Source: Pseudomonadota bacterium (GTDB lineage Bacteria; Pseudomonadota; Gammaproteobacteria; Steroidobacterales; Steroidobacteraceae). From it: 64,000 nucleotides of DNA. Of the stretch, positions 34,708 to 43,116 are shown piece by piece. The notes beneath the pieces are model-generated. The model was not told where the DNA came from and searched no databases. It saw only the letters and a program-made list of their open reading frames with translations. The first letter of the stretch is position 1; every line of letters begins with the position of its first letter. The position numbers were made by a program, and so were the translations under genes. Location of the stretch: positions 186,001 through 250,000 of the forward strand of contig JADIYJ010000007.1 of NCBI GenBank assembly GCA_016705325.1. The letters run 5' to 3'.

Positions 34708-35492
34708 TGCGCGCGCGCTGCCACTTCGCACTGGTCGCCGCCGGCGCAATGGCGCTGGTGGCGCTCGGCGTGCCGCAGGCCGGTGTCGCTGCCGAGCCGG
34801 GCAGCCGCGCGGCGATCGACCAGGCGGCCGCGGTCAACACGGAGCTCGCGCTCGCCTACATGCGTGAAGGCAACCTCAAGGCCGCGCGCGAGAAGATCGA
34901 CAAGGCCCTGCAGCAGGACGCGCGCACGGCCAATACGCAGATGGCGGCGGGATTCGTCTACGACAAGCTCGGTGACAAGAAGAAGGCGCTGTCGCACTTC
35001 GAGCAGGCCGTGAGGCTGGGCGGCAAGGACAACCCCGACGTCGTCGCGAACGCCGCTGTGTACTTCTGCATGAACGGCGAACCGAAGCGCGGCGAGCAGT
35101 ACATGCTGCAGGCGGCCGCGAGTCCGCTCAACGCGCGTCCTGACGTTGCGTATACCAATGCCGGCCGCTGCGCCCGCGGTGACGGGCGGCCGAAGGACGC
35201 CGAGCAGAGTTTCCGCAAGGCGCTCGCGCGCAACCCGAAGCAACCCGATGCGCTGATGCAGATGGCAGAACTCGCGCAGGAAGGCGGCAACGGGCTGCAG
35301 GCACGGGCGTTCCTCGAGCGCTATGCCGCCGTCGCGCCGGCGACAGCGGCGACGCTCTGGCTCGGCCGCAACATCGAACTTGGCCTCGGGGATGCCGCGC
35401 AGGCAGCGCGTTATTCGCAGCGCCTGAGAAACGAGTTCCCGACGTCCGAGGAAGCTTCGCGGCTCTTCGAAGCGGAACGGGCGAAGCCATGA
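34707..35492 (+). CDS. pilF: TPR protein of the PilF/PilW type (type IV pilus biogenesis)
   Basis: The product has 261 residues. A signal-like N-terminus (MRARCHFALVAAGAMALVALG) precedes about five TPR units (ELALAYMREGNLKAAREKIDKAL, AAGFVYDKLGDKKKALSHFEQAV, AGRCARGDGRPKDAEQSFRKAL). In Pseudomonas and Neisseria, PilF/PilW is the lipoprotein pilotin that helps the secretin PilQ assemble. No clear lipobox cysteine is visible here, which is odd for a pilotin. The position between rlmN and rodZ matches the usual pilF locus. Confidence 0.88.
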   Translation: MRARCHFALVAAGAMALVALGVPQAGVAAEPGSRAAIDQAAAVNTELALAYMREGNLKAAREKIDKALQQDARTANTQMAAGFVYDKLGDKKKALSHFEQAVRLGGKDNPDVVANAAVYFCMNGEPKRGEQYMLQAAASPLNARPDVAYTNAGRCARGDGRPKDAEQSFRKALARNPKQPDALMQMAELAQEGGNGLQARAFLERYAAVAPATAATLWLGRNIELGLGDAAQAARYSQRLRNEFPTSEEASRLFEAERAKP

Positions 35493-36322
35493 ACCCGCCC
35501 GATGTCGATGCCACCGAGCTCCCCTCGAGCCCGGGCGCGCGCCTGCGGAGCGAGCGTGAAGCACAGGGCATCAGCCACCAGCAGGCGGCGGAATCGCTGA
35601 ATCTCGACACGATGGTGCTGGCGCACCTCGAAGCGAACGACTTTGCCGCGCTCGGTGCGCCGGTCTTCGTCAAGGGGCACCTGCGCCGCTACACCACGAT
35701 GCTCGGACTCGACGACGACGAGATCGTGTCGCTGTACGAGCACTCCACGCAGCAGCTCGGCGAGCCCTCGCTGGTGCCGAAGTCGCGGCTCGAAATGGCT
35801 CCCGTGCGCGGCAAGCCGCGCTGGCCCTGGGTCGTCGGCGGCGCCGCGACGTTCTTTATCGCCTCGGCGCTGGTCGCGTACCTCTCCGAGCATGGCTTGC
35901 CGTGGCTCGATGCGAGCCCGGAAGAGTCCGCGGTACCGGTCCTGCAGCAGGCACCCGCCGCGACCATGCAGGCGCCCCCCGCTGCAGCTTTGACTCCGGC
36001 AGGCACTGGATCATCCGCGACACCGCCCGACGCAGTCGCTGCCGCGGGCGCGCTGCAACCCGGCCAGGTCAGCCTGCGCGTGAAGTTCGCTGCCGATTCC
36101 TGGGTCGAGGTGTTCGACGGTTCAGGCAAGGCGGTGCTCTACGATCTCGGCAAGGCCGGGACCGAGCGTGCGCTTACGGCGACCGCGCCCTTGAGCGTGA
36201 CGATCGGCAATGCCGCAGCCGTCGCCGTGACGGTCAACGGCCGAGTACTGGCCGACCTGCCGCGTGCGCAAGGGCAGGCGCTTGCCCGTTTCAGCATCGG
36301 TCCGGACGGGTCGCTGCGTTGA
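35489..36322 (+). CDS. rodZ: Cytoskeleton protein RodZ
   Basis: The product has 277 residues. The N-terminal helix-turn-helix (GARLRSEREAQGISHQQAAESLNLDTMVLAHLEAND) and KGHLRRYTTMLGLD are typical. A single transmembrane helix is at about residues 112-132, then an Ala/Pro-rich linker and the C-terminal DUF4115 domain (VSLRVKFAADSWVEVFDGSGKAVLYDL). RodZ links MreB filaments to the membrane for rod shape. The start overlaps the pilF stop by four bases. In E. coli ispG lies next; here hisS follows directly. Confidence 0.95.
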   Translation: MNPPDVDATELPSSPGARLRSEREAQGISHQQAAESLNLDTMVLAHLEANDFAALGAPVFVKGHLRRYTTMLGLDDDEIVSLYEHSTQQLGEPSLVPKSRLEMAPVRGKPRWPWVVGGAATFFIASALVAYLSEHGLPWLDASPEESAVPVLQQAPAATMQAPPAAALTPAGTGSSATPPDAVAAAGALQPGQVSLRVKFAADSWVEVFDGSGKAVLYDLGKAGTERALTATAPLSVTIGNAAAVAVTVNGRVLADLPRAQGQALARFSIGPDGSLR

Positions 36323-36338
36323 ACGTGGTCACTGGACG

Positions 36339-37625
36339 ATGAACGAAACGCTGCAGGCCGTCCGCGGCATGAACGACGTGCTGCCCGAGCAGACGGCAGC
36401 GTGGCAGCTGCTCGAACGCGCGGCCCGCGAAATTCTTGCGCAGTACGGCTATCGCGAGATCCGGTTGCCGCTGCTCGAGCGCACCGAGCTCTTCAAGCGC
36501 TCGATCGGCGAGTTCACCGACATCGTCGAGAAGGAGATGTACACGTTCCGGGACCGTGGCGACGATTCGCTGACGCTGCGGCCCGAAGCGACGGCGGGCA
36601 TCGTCCGCGCCTGCATCTCGAACGGCCTGCTGCACAACCAGCGCCAGAAGGTCTGGTTGATGGGCCCGATGTTCCGCTACGAACGGCCGCAGAAAGGCCG
36701 CTACCGCCAGTTCCACCAGATCGACGTCGAAGCCCTCGGTTTCCCGGGGCCGGACGTCGACGTCGAACTCATCCTGTTGACGGCCCGCCTGTGGCGTGCG
36801 CTCGGACTGCGCGGACTCAAGCTCAACCTCAATTCGCTCGGCACGCCGGCGTCGCGCGCTGTCTATCGGGCGAAGCTGCTGGACTACTTCGAGCTGCATC
36901 GCGACGAGCTCGATGCCGACAGCGCGCGCCGGCTCGAAGGCAATCCGCTGCGCATCCTCGACAGCAAGAACCCGGCGATGGCCGCGGTCATCGCGGGCGC
37001 CCCGTTGATCACCGATCACCTCGATCCGGAGTCGGCGGCGCATTTCGCGACGCTCTGTGCGCAGCTCACCGCGGCCGGCGTCGATTTCGTCGTCAATCCG
37101 CGCCTCGTGCGCGGGCTCGACTACTATTCGCGCACGGTATTCGAGTGGGTCACGACCGACCTCGGTTCGCAGGACGCGGTCTGTTCCGGCGGCCGCTACG
37201 ACGGCCTCGTCGCGCAGCTCGGTGGCGAATCGGTGCCCGCCATCGGCTGGGCGCTGGGCGAGGAGCGGATCGTCGAGCTGATGCGGCTGCAGGGGCTCGC
37301 GCAGGACACCGGCAACCCGGACGTCTACCTGGTGCTGGCCGGTCCGGCGGCGGAAGCAGCGGGGCTCGGGCTCGCCGAGCGCATTCGCGACCGCGCACCC
37401 GGAGTACGCGTCGAGACCAACTGTGGCGGCGGCAGCTTCAAGTCCCAGCTGAAGCGTGCGGACAGGAGCGGCGCCCGCATCGCGGTCATCGTCGGTGACG
37501 ACGAGGCGTCGCGGCGCGTCGCAGCGATCAAGCCACTGCGCGGGCGGGAAGCGGCGCAGCGCGAAGTTTCTTTCGATGAGCTGGCGGCGGAACTCGGCCG
37601 GGAACTGCAGGCGCAGCCGGCATAA
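36339..37625 (+). CDS. hisS: Histidyl-tRNA synthetase
   Basis: The product has 428 residues, a class II synthetase. Motif 2 is FRYERPQKGRYRQFHQ. Histidine-specific segments are RGLDYYSRTVFEW and CSGGRYDGL. Motif 3 includes AIGWALGEERI. The C-terminal anticodon-binding domain ends at about residue 420. I chose ATG 36339 (MNETLQAVRGMNDVLP), 16 bases after the rodZ stop. The longer frame overlaps rodZ. Confidence 0.97.
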   Translation: MNETLQAVRGMNDVLPEQTAAWQLLERAAREILAQYGYREIRLPLLERTELFKRSIGEFTDIVEKEMYTFRDRGDDSLTLRPEATAGIVRACISNGLLHNQRQKVWLMGPMFRYERPQKGRYRQFHQIDVEALGFPGPDVDVELILLTARLWRALGLRGLKLNLNSLGTPASRAVYRAKLLDYFELHRDELDADSARRLEGNPLRILDSKNPAMAAVIAGAPLITDHLDPESAAHFATLCAQLTAAGVDFVVNPRLVRGLDYYSRTVFEWVTTDLGSQDAVCSGGRYDGLVAQLGGESVPAIGWALGEERIVELMRLQGLAQDTGNPDVYLVLAGPAAEAAGLGLAERIRDRAPGVRVETNCGGGSFKSQLKRADRSGARIAVIVGDDEASRRVAAIKPLRGREAAQREVSFDELAAELGRELQAQPA

Positions 37626-37669
37626 TTACAGCGAGCCGTCCCGGCGGGACGGCGGATGGAGTGGGTGAA

Positions 37670-38362
37670 GTGGAAGACCTCTCAGACAACGAACGCGAAG
37701 AACAGCTGCGGCGCTTCTGGGCCGAGAACTGGCTCTGGATCGTGGGCGGCATTGCCCTCGGCCTCGGTGGCCTGGCGGGCTGGCAGTACTGGCAGAAGTC
37801 GAAGCTCAATGCGTCCGAGCAGGACGAGGCGTCGTACGTCGCCGTGCTCGACTCGCTCAGCAAGAACGACAGGGACGTGGCCGCGAAAAAGGCGGGCGAC
37901 CTGCGTAGCCTGCATCCGAAGTCGCCTTATGCCGATCATGCCGACCTGGCACTTGCACGCTTTGCGGTGGACACACGCGACCTCGACGAGGCTGTGAAGC
38001 GCCTGCGCACGGTGGCTGAAGCCTCGCGCGATCCCGAGCTGCGCCTGATCGCGCGGTCACGCCTTGCCCGCGTGCTGTCCGAACAGGGCAAGCACGACGA
38101 CGCGCTCAAGCTGCTCGACGTCACGAACGCCGGTTCCTTCACGCCGATCTTCCACGAAATCCGCGGCGACGTGCTTGCGGCCAAGGGCGACGTCGCCGGT
38201 GCACGCAAGGCCTACGATGCGGCGCTCGCCGCGACGACCTCCGTCCAGGCCCAGGCGTTCGATCGCGACTACGTGGAATTGAAGCGTGATGCACTGCCCG
38301 CGACGGTCGCTGTCGCCGCACCGGCTGCGGCAGTCGCTCCAGTGGCAGGCACCAAGCCATGA
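37670..38362 (+). CDS. yfgM: YfgM-type tetratricopeptide protein, ancillary Sec subunit
   Basis: The product has 230 residues. A short cytoplasmic end (REEQLRRFWAENW) is followed by one membrane helix (LWIVGGIALGLGGLAGWQYW) and a periplasmic TPR domain (YADHADLALARFAVDTRDLDEAVKRL, RLARVLSEQGKHDDALKLL). YfgM in E. coli binds SecYEG and PpiD and helps secreted proteins fold. GTG 37670 is preferred because GGAG lies eight bases upstream; GTG 37661 is also possible. It overlaps bamB by four bases. Confidence 0.9.
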   Translation: MEDLSDNEREEQLRRFWAENWLWIVGGIALGLGGLAGWQYWQKSKLNASEQDEASYVAVLDSLSKNDRDVAAKKAGDLRSLHPKSPYADHADLALARFAVDTRDLDEAVKRLRTVAEASRDPELRLIARSRLARVLSEQGKHDDALKLLDVTNAGSFTPIFHEIRGDVLAAKGDVAGARKAYDAALAATTSVQAQAFDRDYVELKRDALPATVAVAAPAAAVAPVAGTKP

Positions 38363-39531
38363 ATTACCGGCGTCCATCACTGGTCGCGGCCGCCTGCGTG
38401 GCGAGCCTGCTGGTCCTGATCGCCGGGTGCGACAAGGACAAAAAGGGCGTGGAACCGCCCGCCGAGCTGGTGGACCTGAAGCCGACCCTTGCGGTCCAGA
38501 AGTTGTGGGACACGAGCGTGGGCGGCGGCGGTGAAAAGCTGCGTCTCGCGCTCAGCCTGGCGCTCGATCGCGGCGTCCTGTTCACGGCGGCACGCGACGG
38601 TGAGGTGGTGGCGCTCGATCCGGCCACGGGTCGGGTGAAGTGGTCGCAGGACACCAAGGCCGACCTGGCCGCGGGTCCGGGCGTCGGCGCCAGCGTGGTG
38701 GCCGTCGGCACGAGCGACGGCAAGGTGATCGCGCTCGACGTCGCGTCCGGCAAGGTCCTGTGGCAGGTGTCGGTCAGCAGCGAGGTGCTCGCCGCTCCGC
38801 TGGTCACGGGTGATCGCGTCGTCGTGCGCTCGGTCGACGGCCGCGTGCACGCGCTCGATGCGTTGACGGGCAGATCGCAGTGGACCGGCGAGGAGCCGGT
38901 GCCGAAGCTGTCGTTGCGCGGCACGGCGTCGCCCGTGCTCGCCAAGGACAACATTGTCGCTGGCTTCGATTCGGGCAAAGTTGTCGCGTTTGCGCTCACC
39001 TCGGGCGACGTCGCCTGGCAGGCGCAGGTCACGACGCCGGGCGGCCGTTCGGAACTCGCCCGTCTCGCCGACGTCGACAGTGCCGTGCAGGTCGACGGCA
39101 ATGACGGATTCGCCACCGGCTACCAGGGCCGCGTCGTCATGCTGGCACTCGACTCCGGCCAGGTCTGGTGGAGCCGCGATCTTTCCAGCTACCGCACACC
39201 CGCGCTCGACGACACGCAACTCTACGTGGCCACCGCGGACGGCAGCGTGGTTGCGCTGCGTCGTCGCGATGGCGCGGTCGTATGGCAGCAGGACGGCCTC
39301 AAGCGCCGGGGCCTGAGCGCGCCCGCCGTCGTGGGTAACGCGGTGATCGTCGGCGACTTCGACGGCTACCTGCACTGGCTCGACCGCGATTCGGGCAAGT
39401 TCATCGCCCGCGAGCGTCCGGGCGGCGAGCGCATCAGCATGGCTCCGGTCACGGACGGTGACCGCGTCTTCGTGATCGACGACGGCGGCCGTGTCGTCGC
39501 CTTTCGCAGCGGCGCGTCCGCGGGTCGTTGA
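38359..39531 (+). CDS. bamB: Outer membrane assembly lipoprotein BamB
   Basis: The product has 390 residues. The lipoprotein signal ends LLVLIAGC, so Cys24 is lipidated. The rest is an eight-bladed PQQ-like beta propeller with repeats such as GEVVALDPATGRVKWSQD, GKVIALDVASGKVLWQV and GYLHWLDRDSGKFIAR. It joins BamA to help insert outer-membrane beta-barrels. Its stop (TGA 39529-39531) is one base before the der GTG start. Confidence 0.96.
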   Translation: MNYRRPSLVAAACVASLLVLIAGCDKDKKGVEPPAELVDLKPTLAVQKLWDTSVGGGGEKLRLALSLALDRGVLFTAARDGEVVALDPATGRVKWSQDTKADLAAGPGVGASVVAVGTSDGKVIALDVASGKVLWQVSVSSEVLAAPLVTGDRVVVRSVDGRVHALDALTGRSQWTGEEPVPKLSLRGTASPVLAKDNIVAGFDSGKVVAFALTSGDVAWQAQVTTPGGRSELARLADVDSAVQVDGNDGFATGYQGRVVMLALDSGQVWWSRDLSSYRTPALDDTQLYVATADGSVVALRRRDGAVVWQQDGLKRRGLSAPAVVGNAVIVGDFDGYLHWLDRDSGKFIARERPGGERISMAPVTDGDRVFVIDDGGRVVAFRSGASAGR

Positions 39532-39532
39532 T

Positions 39533-40951
39533 GTGCTGCCAGTCGTCGCCCTGGTCGGGCGTCCGAACGTCGGCAAGTCGACCCTTTTCAACGCGCTGAC
39601 GCGCACACGCGACGCGCTCGTCGCCGACGTGCCGGGGCTGACCCGCGACCGCAAATACGGCTATGCCCGTCACGAAGGCCGCTCGTGCGTCGTGATCGAC
39701 ACCGGCGGCCTCGTCGAGTCCATCGTCGGCGGCATCGAGCGGCTGATGGCCGAGCAGACGTTGAAGGCGGTCGAGGAAGCCGACCGCGTTCTCTTCGTCG
39801 TCGATTCCCGCCAGGGCTGCACGCCGCAGGACCTGCACGTCGCCGACCTGCTGCGGCGCAGCGGCAAGCCGGTCATGGTCGTCGCCAACAAGGCCGAAGG
39901 CCTCGACGACGACATGGCGCAGGCCGAGTTTCATCGCTTCGGCTTCGGCGAGCCGATCGCCATTTCTTCCGCGCACAAGCAGGGTCTCGACACGCTCATC
40001 GAGCGCGCGCTCGAGGGTCTCGAAGGCGCGCTCGATGCGCCGGACGTGCTGGGTTACACGGCAGGCACGATCCGTGTTGCCGTGGTCGGCCGCCCGAACG
40101 TCGGCAAGTCGACGCTGATCAACCGCTTGCTCGGCGAGGAACGGCTGATCGCGTTCGACCAGCCCGGCACCACGCGCGACACCGTCGAAGTCCCGTTCGA
40201 GCGCGACGGCCTGCCGTACGTGCTGATCGACACTGCGGGCGTGCGCCGCAAGTCGAAGGTCAACGAGACCGTCGAGAAGTTCAGCGTCGTCAAGACGCTG
40301 CAGGCCATCGACCGCGCGAATGTCGTGATTGGCGTGCTCGACGCGCACGACACCGTGGCCGAACAGGACGCGAGCCTGATGGGCCTCGTCGCCGAACAGG
40401 GCAGGGCGCTCGTGCTCGCGATCAACAAGTGGGACGGCATCCCGCAGGATCAGCGCGACACGATCCGAGATGGGCTCGACCTGCGCTTTGACTTCCTGCG
40501 CTTCGCCTACGTGCACTTCATCTCCGCGCGGCATGGCACCGGCGTCGGCGAAATGATGGAGTCCGTCCTCAAGGCCTACCGCGCCGCCATGAAGGAACTG
40601 CCGACCAAGGACCTCACCCGGGCCCTCGAGCAGGCGCTCACGATCCACCAGCCGCCGCTGGTTCGCGGCCGGCGCATCAAGCTGCGCTACGCCCACCAGG
40701 GTGGCCGCAATCCACCGGTCGTGGTCATCCACGGCAACCAGACCCAGCACGTGCCCGATGCTTACCGCCGGTTTCTCGAGAACCATTTCCGGGAGACGTT
40801 CCGGCTCAAGGGCACGCCGATGCGGGTCGAGTTCCGGACCGACGACAATCCGTTCAAGGGTCGTCGCAACGAGTTGACCCCACGCCAGGTCCGCAGCAAG
40901 AAACGCCTGATTTCGCGTTCCAGGGGCGGCAAGCAGGCCGGTAAGCGTTGA
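39533..40951 (+). CDS. der: Ribosome biogenesis GTPase Der (EngA)
   Basis: The product has 472 residues with two tandem G domains. The first P-loop is GRPNVGKSTLFN with DTGG and NKAEG; the second is GRPNVGKSTLINRL with DTAGVRRKSK and NKWD. The C-terminal KH-like domain (LRYAHQGGRNPPVVVIHGN) ends in a basic tail. Der acts in 50S subunit assembly. The start is GTG 39533, right after the bamB stop, and fits the conserved N-terminus. The stop is within a 9-bp hairpin. Confidence 0.97.
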   Translation: MLPVVALVGRPNVGKSTLFNALTRTRDALVADVPGLTRDRKYGYARHEGRSCVVIDTGGLVESIVGGIERLMAEQTLKAVEEADRVLFVVDSRQGCTPQDLHVADLLRRSGKPVMVVANKAEGLDDDMAQAEFHRFGFGEPIAISSAHKQGLDTLIERALEGLEGALDAPDVLGYTAGTIRVAVVGRPNVGKSTLINRLLGEERLIAFDQPGTTRDTVEVPFERDGLPYVLIDTAGVRRKSKVNETVEKFSVVKTLQAIDRANVVIGVLDAHDTVAEQDASLMGLVAEQGRALVLAINKWDGIPQDQRDTIRDGLDLRFDFLRFAYVHFISARHGTGVGEMMESVLKAYRAAMKELPTKDLTRALEQALTIHQPPLVRGRRIKLRYAHQGGRNPPVVVIHGNQTQHVPDAYRRFLENHFRETFRLKGTPMRVEFRTDDNPFKGRRNELTPRQVRSKKRLISRSRGGKQAGKR

Positions 40952-40959
40952 CCGGCCTG
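40934..40959 (+). terminator. 9-bp hairpin at the der stop codon
   Basis: CAGGCCGGT (40934-40942) pairs with ACCGGCCTG (40951-40959). The loop AAGCGTTG and the first stem base hold the TGA (40949-40951). No T-run follows. It closes the ndk-to-der cluster. Confidence 0.5.
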
Positions 40960-41047
40960 GCGGCGGCGCCCGGGACTGATAACTGGCGGTTCTGACCGGC
41001 TATCCTCTCAAGCTAGTGGCCCGACGGGCCCGGTCTAGACTGGACTC

Positions 41048-42196
41048 ATGCTCATGGCCGTCGCCCGAACATCGCCCACTGCCGCCCACGACCTGCCGGC
41101 TACCCGGCTGGCCCTGTTGCACGAGCCGTTGCGCATGCATCGCGGCGGAGTGCTCGAGCACCCGGTCATTGCCTATGAAACCCTGGGCACGCTGAACGCC
41201 GCGCGGGACAACACGCTGCTGCTTTTCACCGGGCTTTCGCCCTCTGCGCACGCGGCGTCGTCGGCGGCGGACCCGAAGCCGGGCTGGTGGGAGTCGATGA
41301 TCGGCGCAGGCAAGCCGATCGACACGGACCGGTTCTTCGTCCTCTGCATCAACTCGATCGGCAGTCCTTACGGCTCATCGAGTCCGACCTCGATCGACCC
41401 GCGCACCGGGCGGCCGTTCGGCATCACCTTCCCGGAGGTCTCGCTCGAGGACGTTGCCCGCGGCGGCTACGAGGTGCTGCGCCAGCTCGGCATCGAAACC
41501 GTGGCTTGTGTCGCCGGTCCCTCGATGGGCGGCATGACCGTCCTCGCCTTCGCCGCCCAGTTTCCAGGCGTCGCGCGCAACATCGTGTCGATTTCCGGCG
41601 CGACGGCAGCCAATCCGTTTGCCATTTCGCTGCGTTCGCTGCAGCGTGAAATCGTGCGCAACGATCCGGCCTGGCGCGGCGGCAACTATGAGCGCGGTCG
41701 CGGTCCGCGCCAGGGCATGCGCATGGCGCGCAAGCTCGGCACCATCACGTACCGCTCGCACGAGGAATGGGACCAGCGCTTCGGCCGTCGGCGCGTGGCG
41801 GAAACCACGGGCCAGCCTGGCGATTTCCGCGCGCAGTTCGAAGTCGAATCGTACCTCGAGCACCAGGGCCAGCGGTTCGCCGACGTCTTCGACGCCAACT
41901 GCTACCTCTATCTCTCCCGCGCCATGGATCAGTTCGACCTCGCCGAGCACGGCGCCGGCTCGCTCGACGCGGCTTTTGCGAAGTTCAGGGGCGTGCAGCG
42001 GTCGCTGGTGCTTGGCGCGCAGACGGACATGCTCTACACGATCGACCAGCAGACGCTGATTGCCGAGCATCTGCGCCAGGCGGGTGTCGCAGTTGAATTC
42101 CACGCATTCCCGTCGCCGCAGGGTCACGACGCGTTCCTGGTGGACAATGCGCGGTTTGAGCCGGCGATTGCCGGCTTTCTGGCGAAGGTCGGCTAG
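41048..42196 (+). CDS. metX: MetX-family homoserine (or serine) O-acyltransferase
   Basis: The product has 382 residues, an alpha/beta-hydrolase fold. The nucleophile elbow is AGPSMGGMTVLA, the catalytic acid is in the LVLGAQTDMLY region, and the histidine is in PQGHDAFLVD. Family members acylate homoserine for methionine synthesis, using acetyl- or succinyl-CoA. A subgroup acylates serine. The N-terminal LLLFTGLSPSAHAASSA differs from the classical acetyltransferase pattern, so acyl donor and acceptor remain open. Met-3 is an alternative start. The stop codon overlaps that of the opposite gene at CTAG. Confidence 0.88.
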   Translation: MLMAVARTSPTAAHDLPATRLALLHEPLRMHRGGVLEHPVIAYETLGTLNAARDNTLLLFTGLSPSAHAASSAADPKPGWWESMIGAGKPIDTDRFFVLCINSIGSPYGSSSPTSIDPRTGRPFGITFPEVSLEDVARGGYEVLRQLGIETVACVAGPSMGGMTVLAFAAQFPGVARNIVSISGATAANPFAISLRSLQREIVRNDPAWRGGNYERGRGPRQGMRMARKLGTITYRSHEEWDQRFGRRRVAETTGQPGDFRAQFEVESYLEHQGQRFADVFDANCYLYLSRAMDQFDLAEHGAGSLDAAFAKFRGVQRSLVLGAQTDMLYTIDQQTLIAEHLRQAGVAVEFHAFPSPQGHDAFLVDNARFEPAIAGFLAKVG

Positions 42197-43116
42197 TTCC
42201 CCAGCAGCAGCGCGGGATCCACCATCGCCCGGTTTACGCTCACGCCCCAGTGCAGGTGCGGGCCCGTCACCCGGCCGGTCGCCCCGACCAGTCCCAGCAC
42301 GTCGCCTGCCTGCACCTCGTCACCCGACGCAACGTCGATCCGGCTCAGGTGGCAATACATCGTGAGCACGCCCTGGCCATAGTCGACGAACACCGTGTTG
42401 CCGTTGAAGAAGAAATCCCCGGTTTCCACGACGCGGCCAGCCGCCGGACTGCGGACCGGGGTGCCGGTCGGCGCAGCGATGTCCATGCCGCTGTGCGGCT
42501 TGCGCGGCAGCCCGTTGAAGACGCGACGCTTGCCGTACGAATCCGAACGTTCTCCCGGCACCGGTACGGTCCAGCGCCAGGTCGGTGACCGGCCCTCGGT
42601 GTAGGTGGCCAGCGCGCGCTCGGTGCGTTCGGACTCGGCGTCGATGCGTTTCAGGTCCTCGGGCAGCGGATCGGCCTTGCGCGATTCGACCGTCAGGTTC
42701 TGGGTGGCGTACGCCTTGGGGCCGACGTTGAACGTGATCTCGCGATCCCTGTCACTCGCCGATGGTGTGACCAGCGTGACCACCTGCCGGCCGGGTTCTG
42801 TCGCGAGCGGAATTCCGACGATTGCCTTCCAGCCGCCCGTGGTGCGCACGATCGGCGCGCGGTACTTGCCGTAAAAGACAGCACCGGGCGATTCGGTGCC
42901 CACGCCGAGGTCGAGGATGGCGATGCCGCCGGGTACACGCGTGTCGCGCGGCAGCAGGACGTCGTCCGCAGCGCGCGCCGCAACCGCAAAGCCGATACCT
43001 GCCATCGTGAAGGCGAACATGAGCATCCGCCATGCCGGCCGGACCGGATCCCGTCCTGAAACTTGAAGCAGTGATGCAGGCAGTGGGTGCACGAACTTGG
43101 GCGGCGCAGGGTTCAT
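42193..43116 (-). CDS. M23-family peptidase (LytM/NlpD-like), exported
   Basis: The product has up to 307 residues. A hydrophobic signal segment (MLMFAFTMAGIGFAVAARA) is followed by an N-terminal beta domain. The LytM domain has HSGMDIAAPTGTPVRSPAAGRVV, GDFFFNGNTVFVDYGQG, MYCHLSRI and GPHLHWGV, so the zinc ligands (H-x3-D and H-x-H) are intact. It probably cleaves peptidoglycan peptide bonds in the periplasm. The start at 43116 overlaps the xseA stop (ATGA), which suggests coupling. Starting at 43026 or 43020 would give a cleaner signal peptide. Confidence 0.88.
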   Translation of the reverse strand: MNPAPPKFVHPLPASLLQVSGRDPVRPAWRMLMFAFTMAGIGFAVAARAADDVLLPRDTRVPGGIAILDLGVGTESPGAVFYGKYRAPIVRTTGGWKAIVGIPLATEPGRQVVTLVTPSASDRDREITFNVGPKAYATQNLTVESRKADPLPEDLKRIDAESERTERALATYTEGRSPTWRWTVPVPGERSDSYGKRRVFNGLPRKPHSGMDIAAPTGTPVRSPAAGRVVETGDFFFNGNTVFVDYGQGVLTMYCHLSRIDVASGDEVQAGDVLGLVGATGRVTGPHLHWGVSVNRAMVDPALLLGN

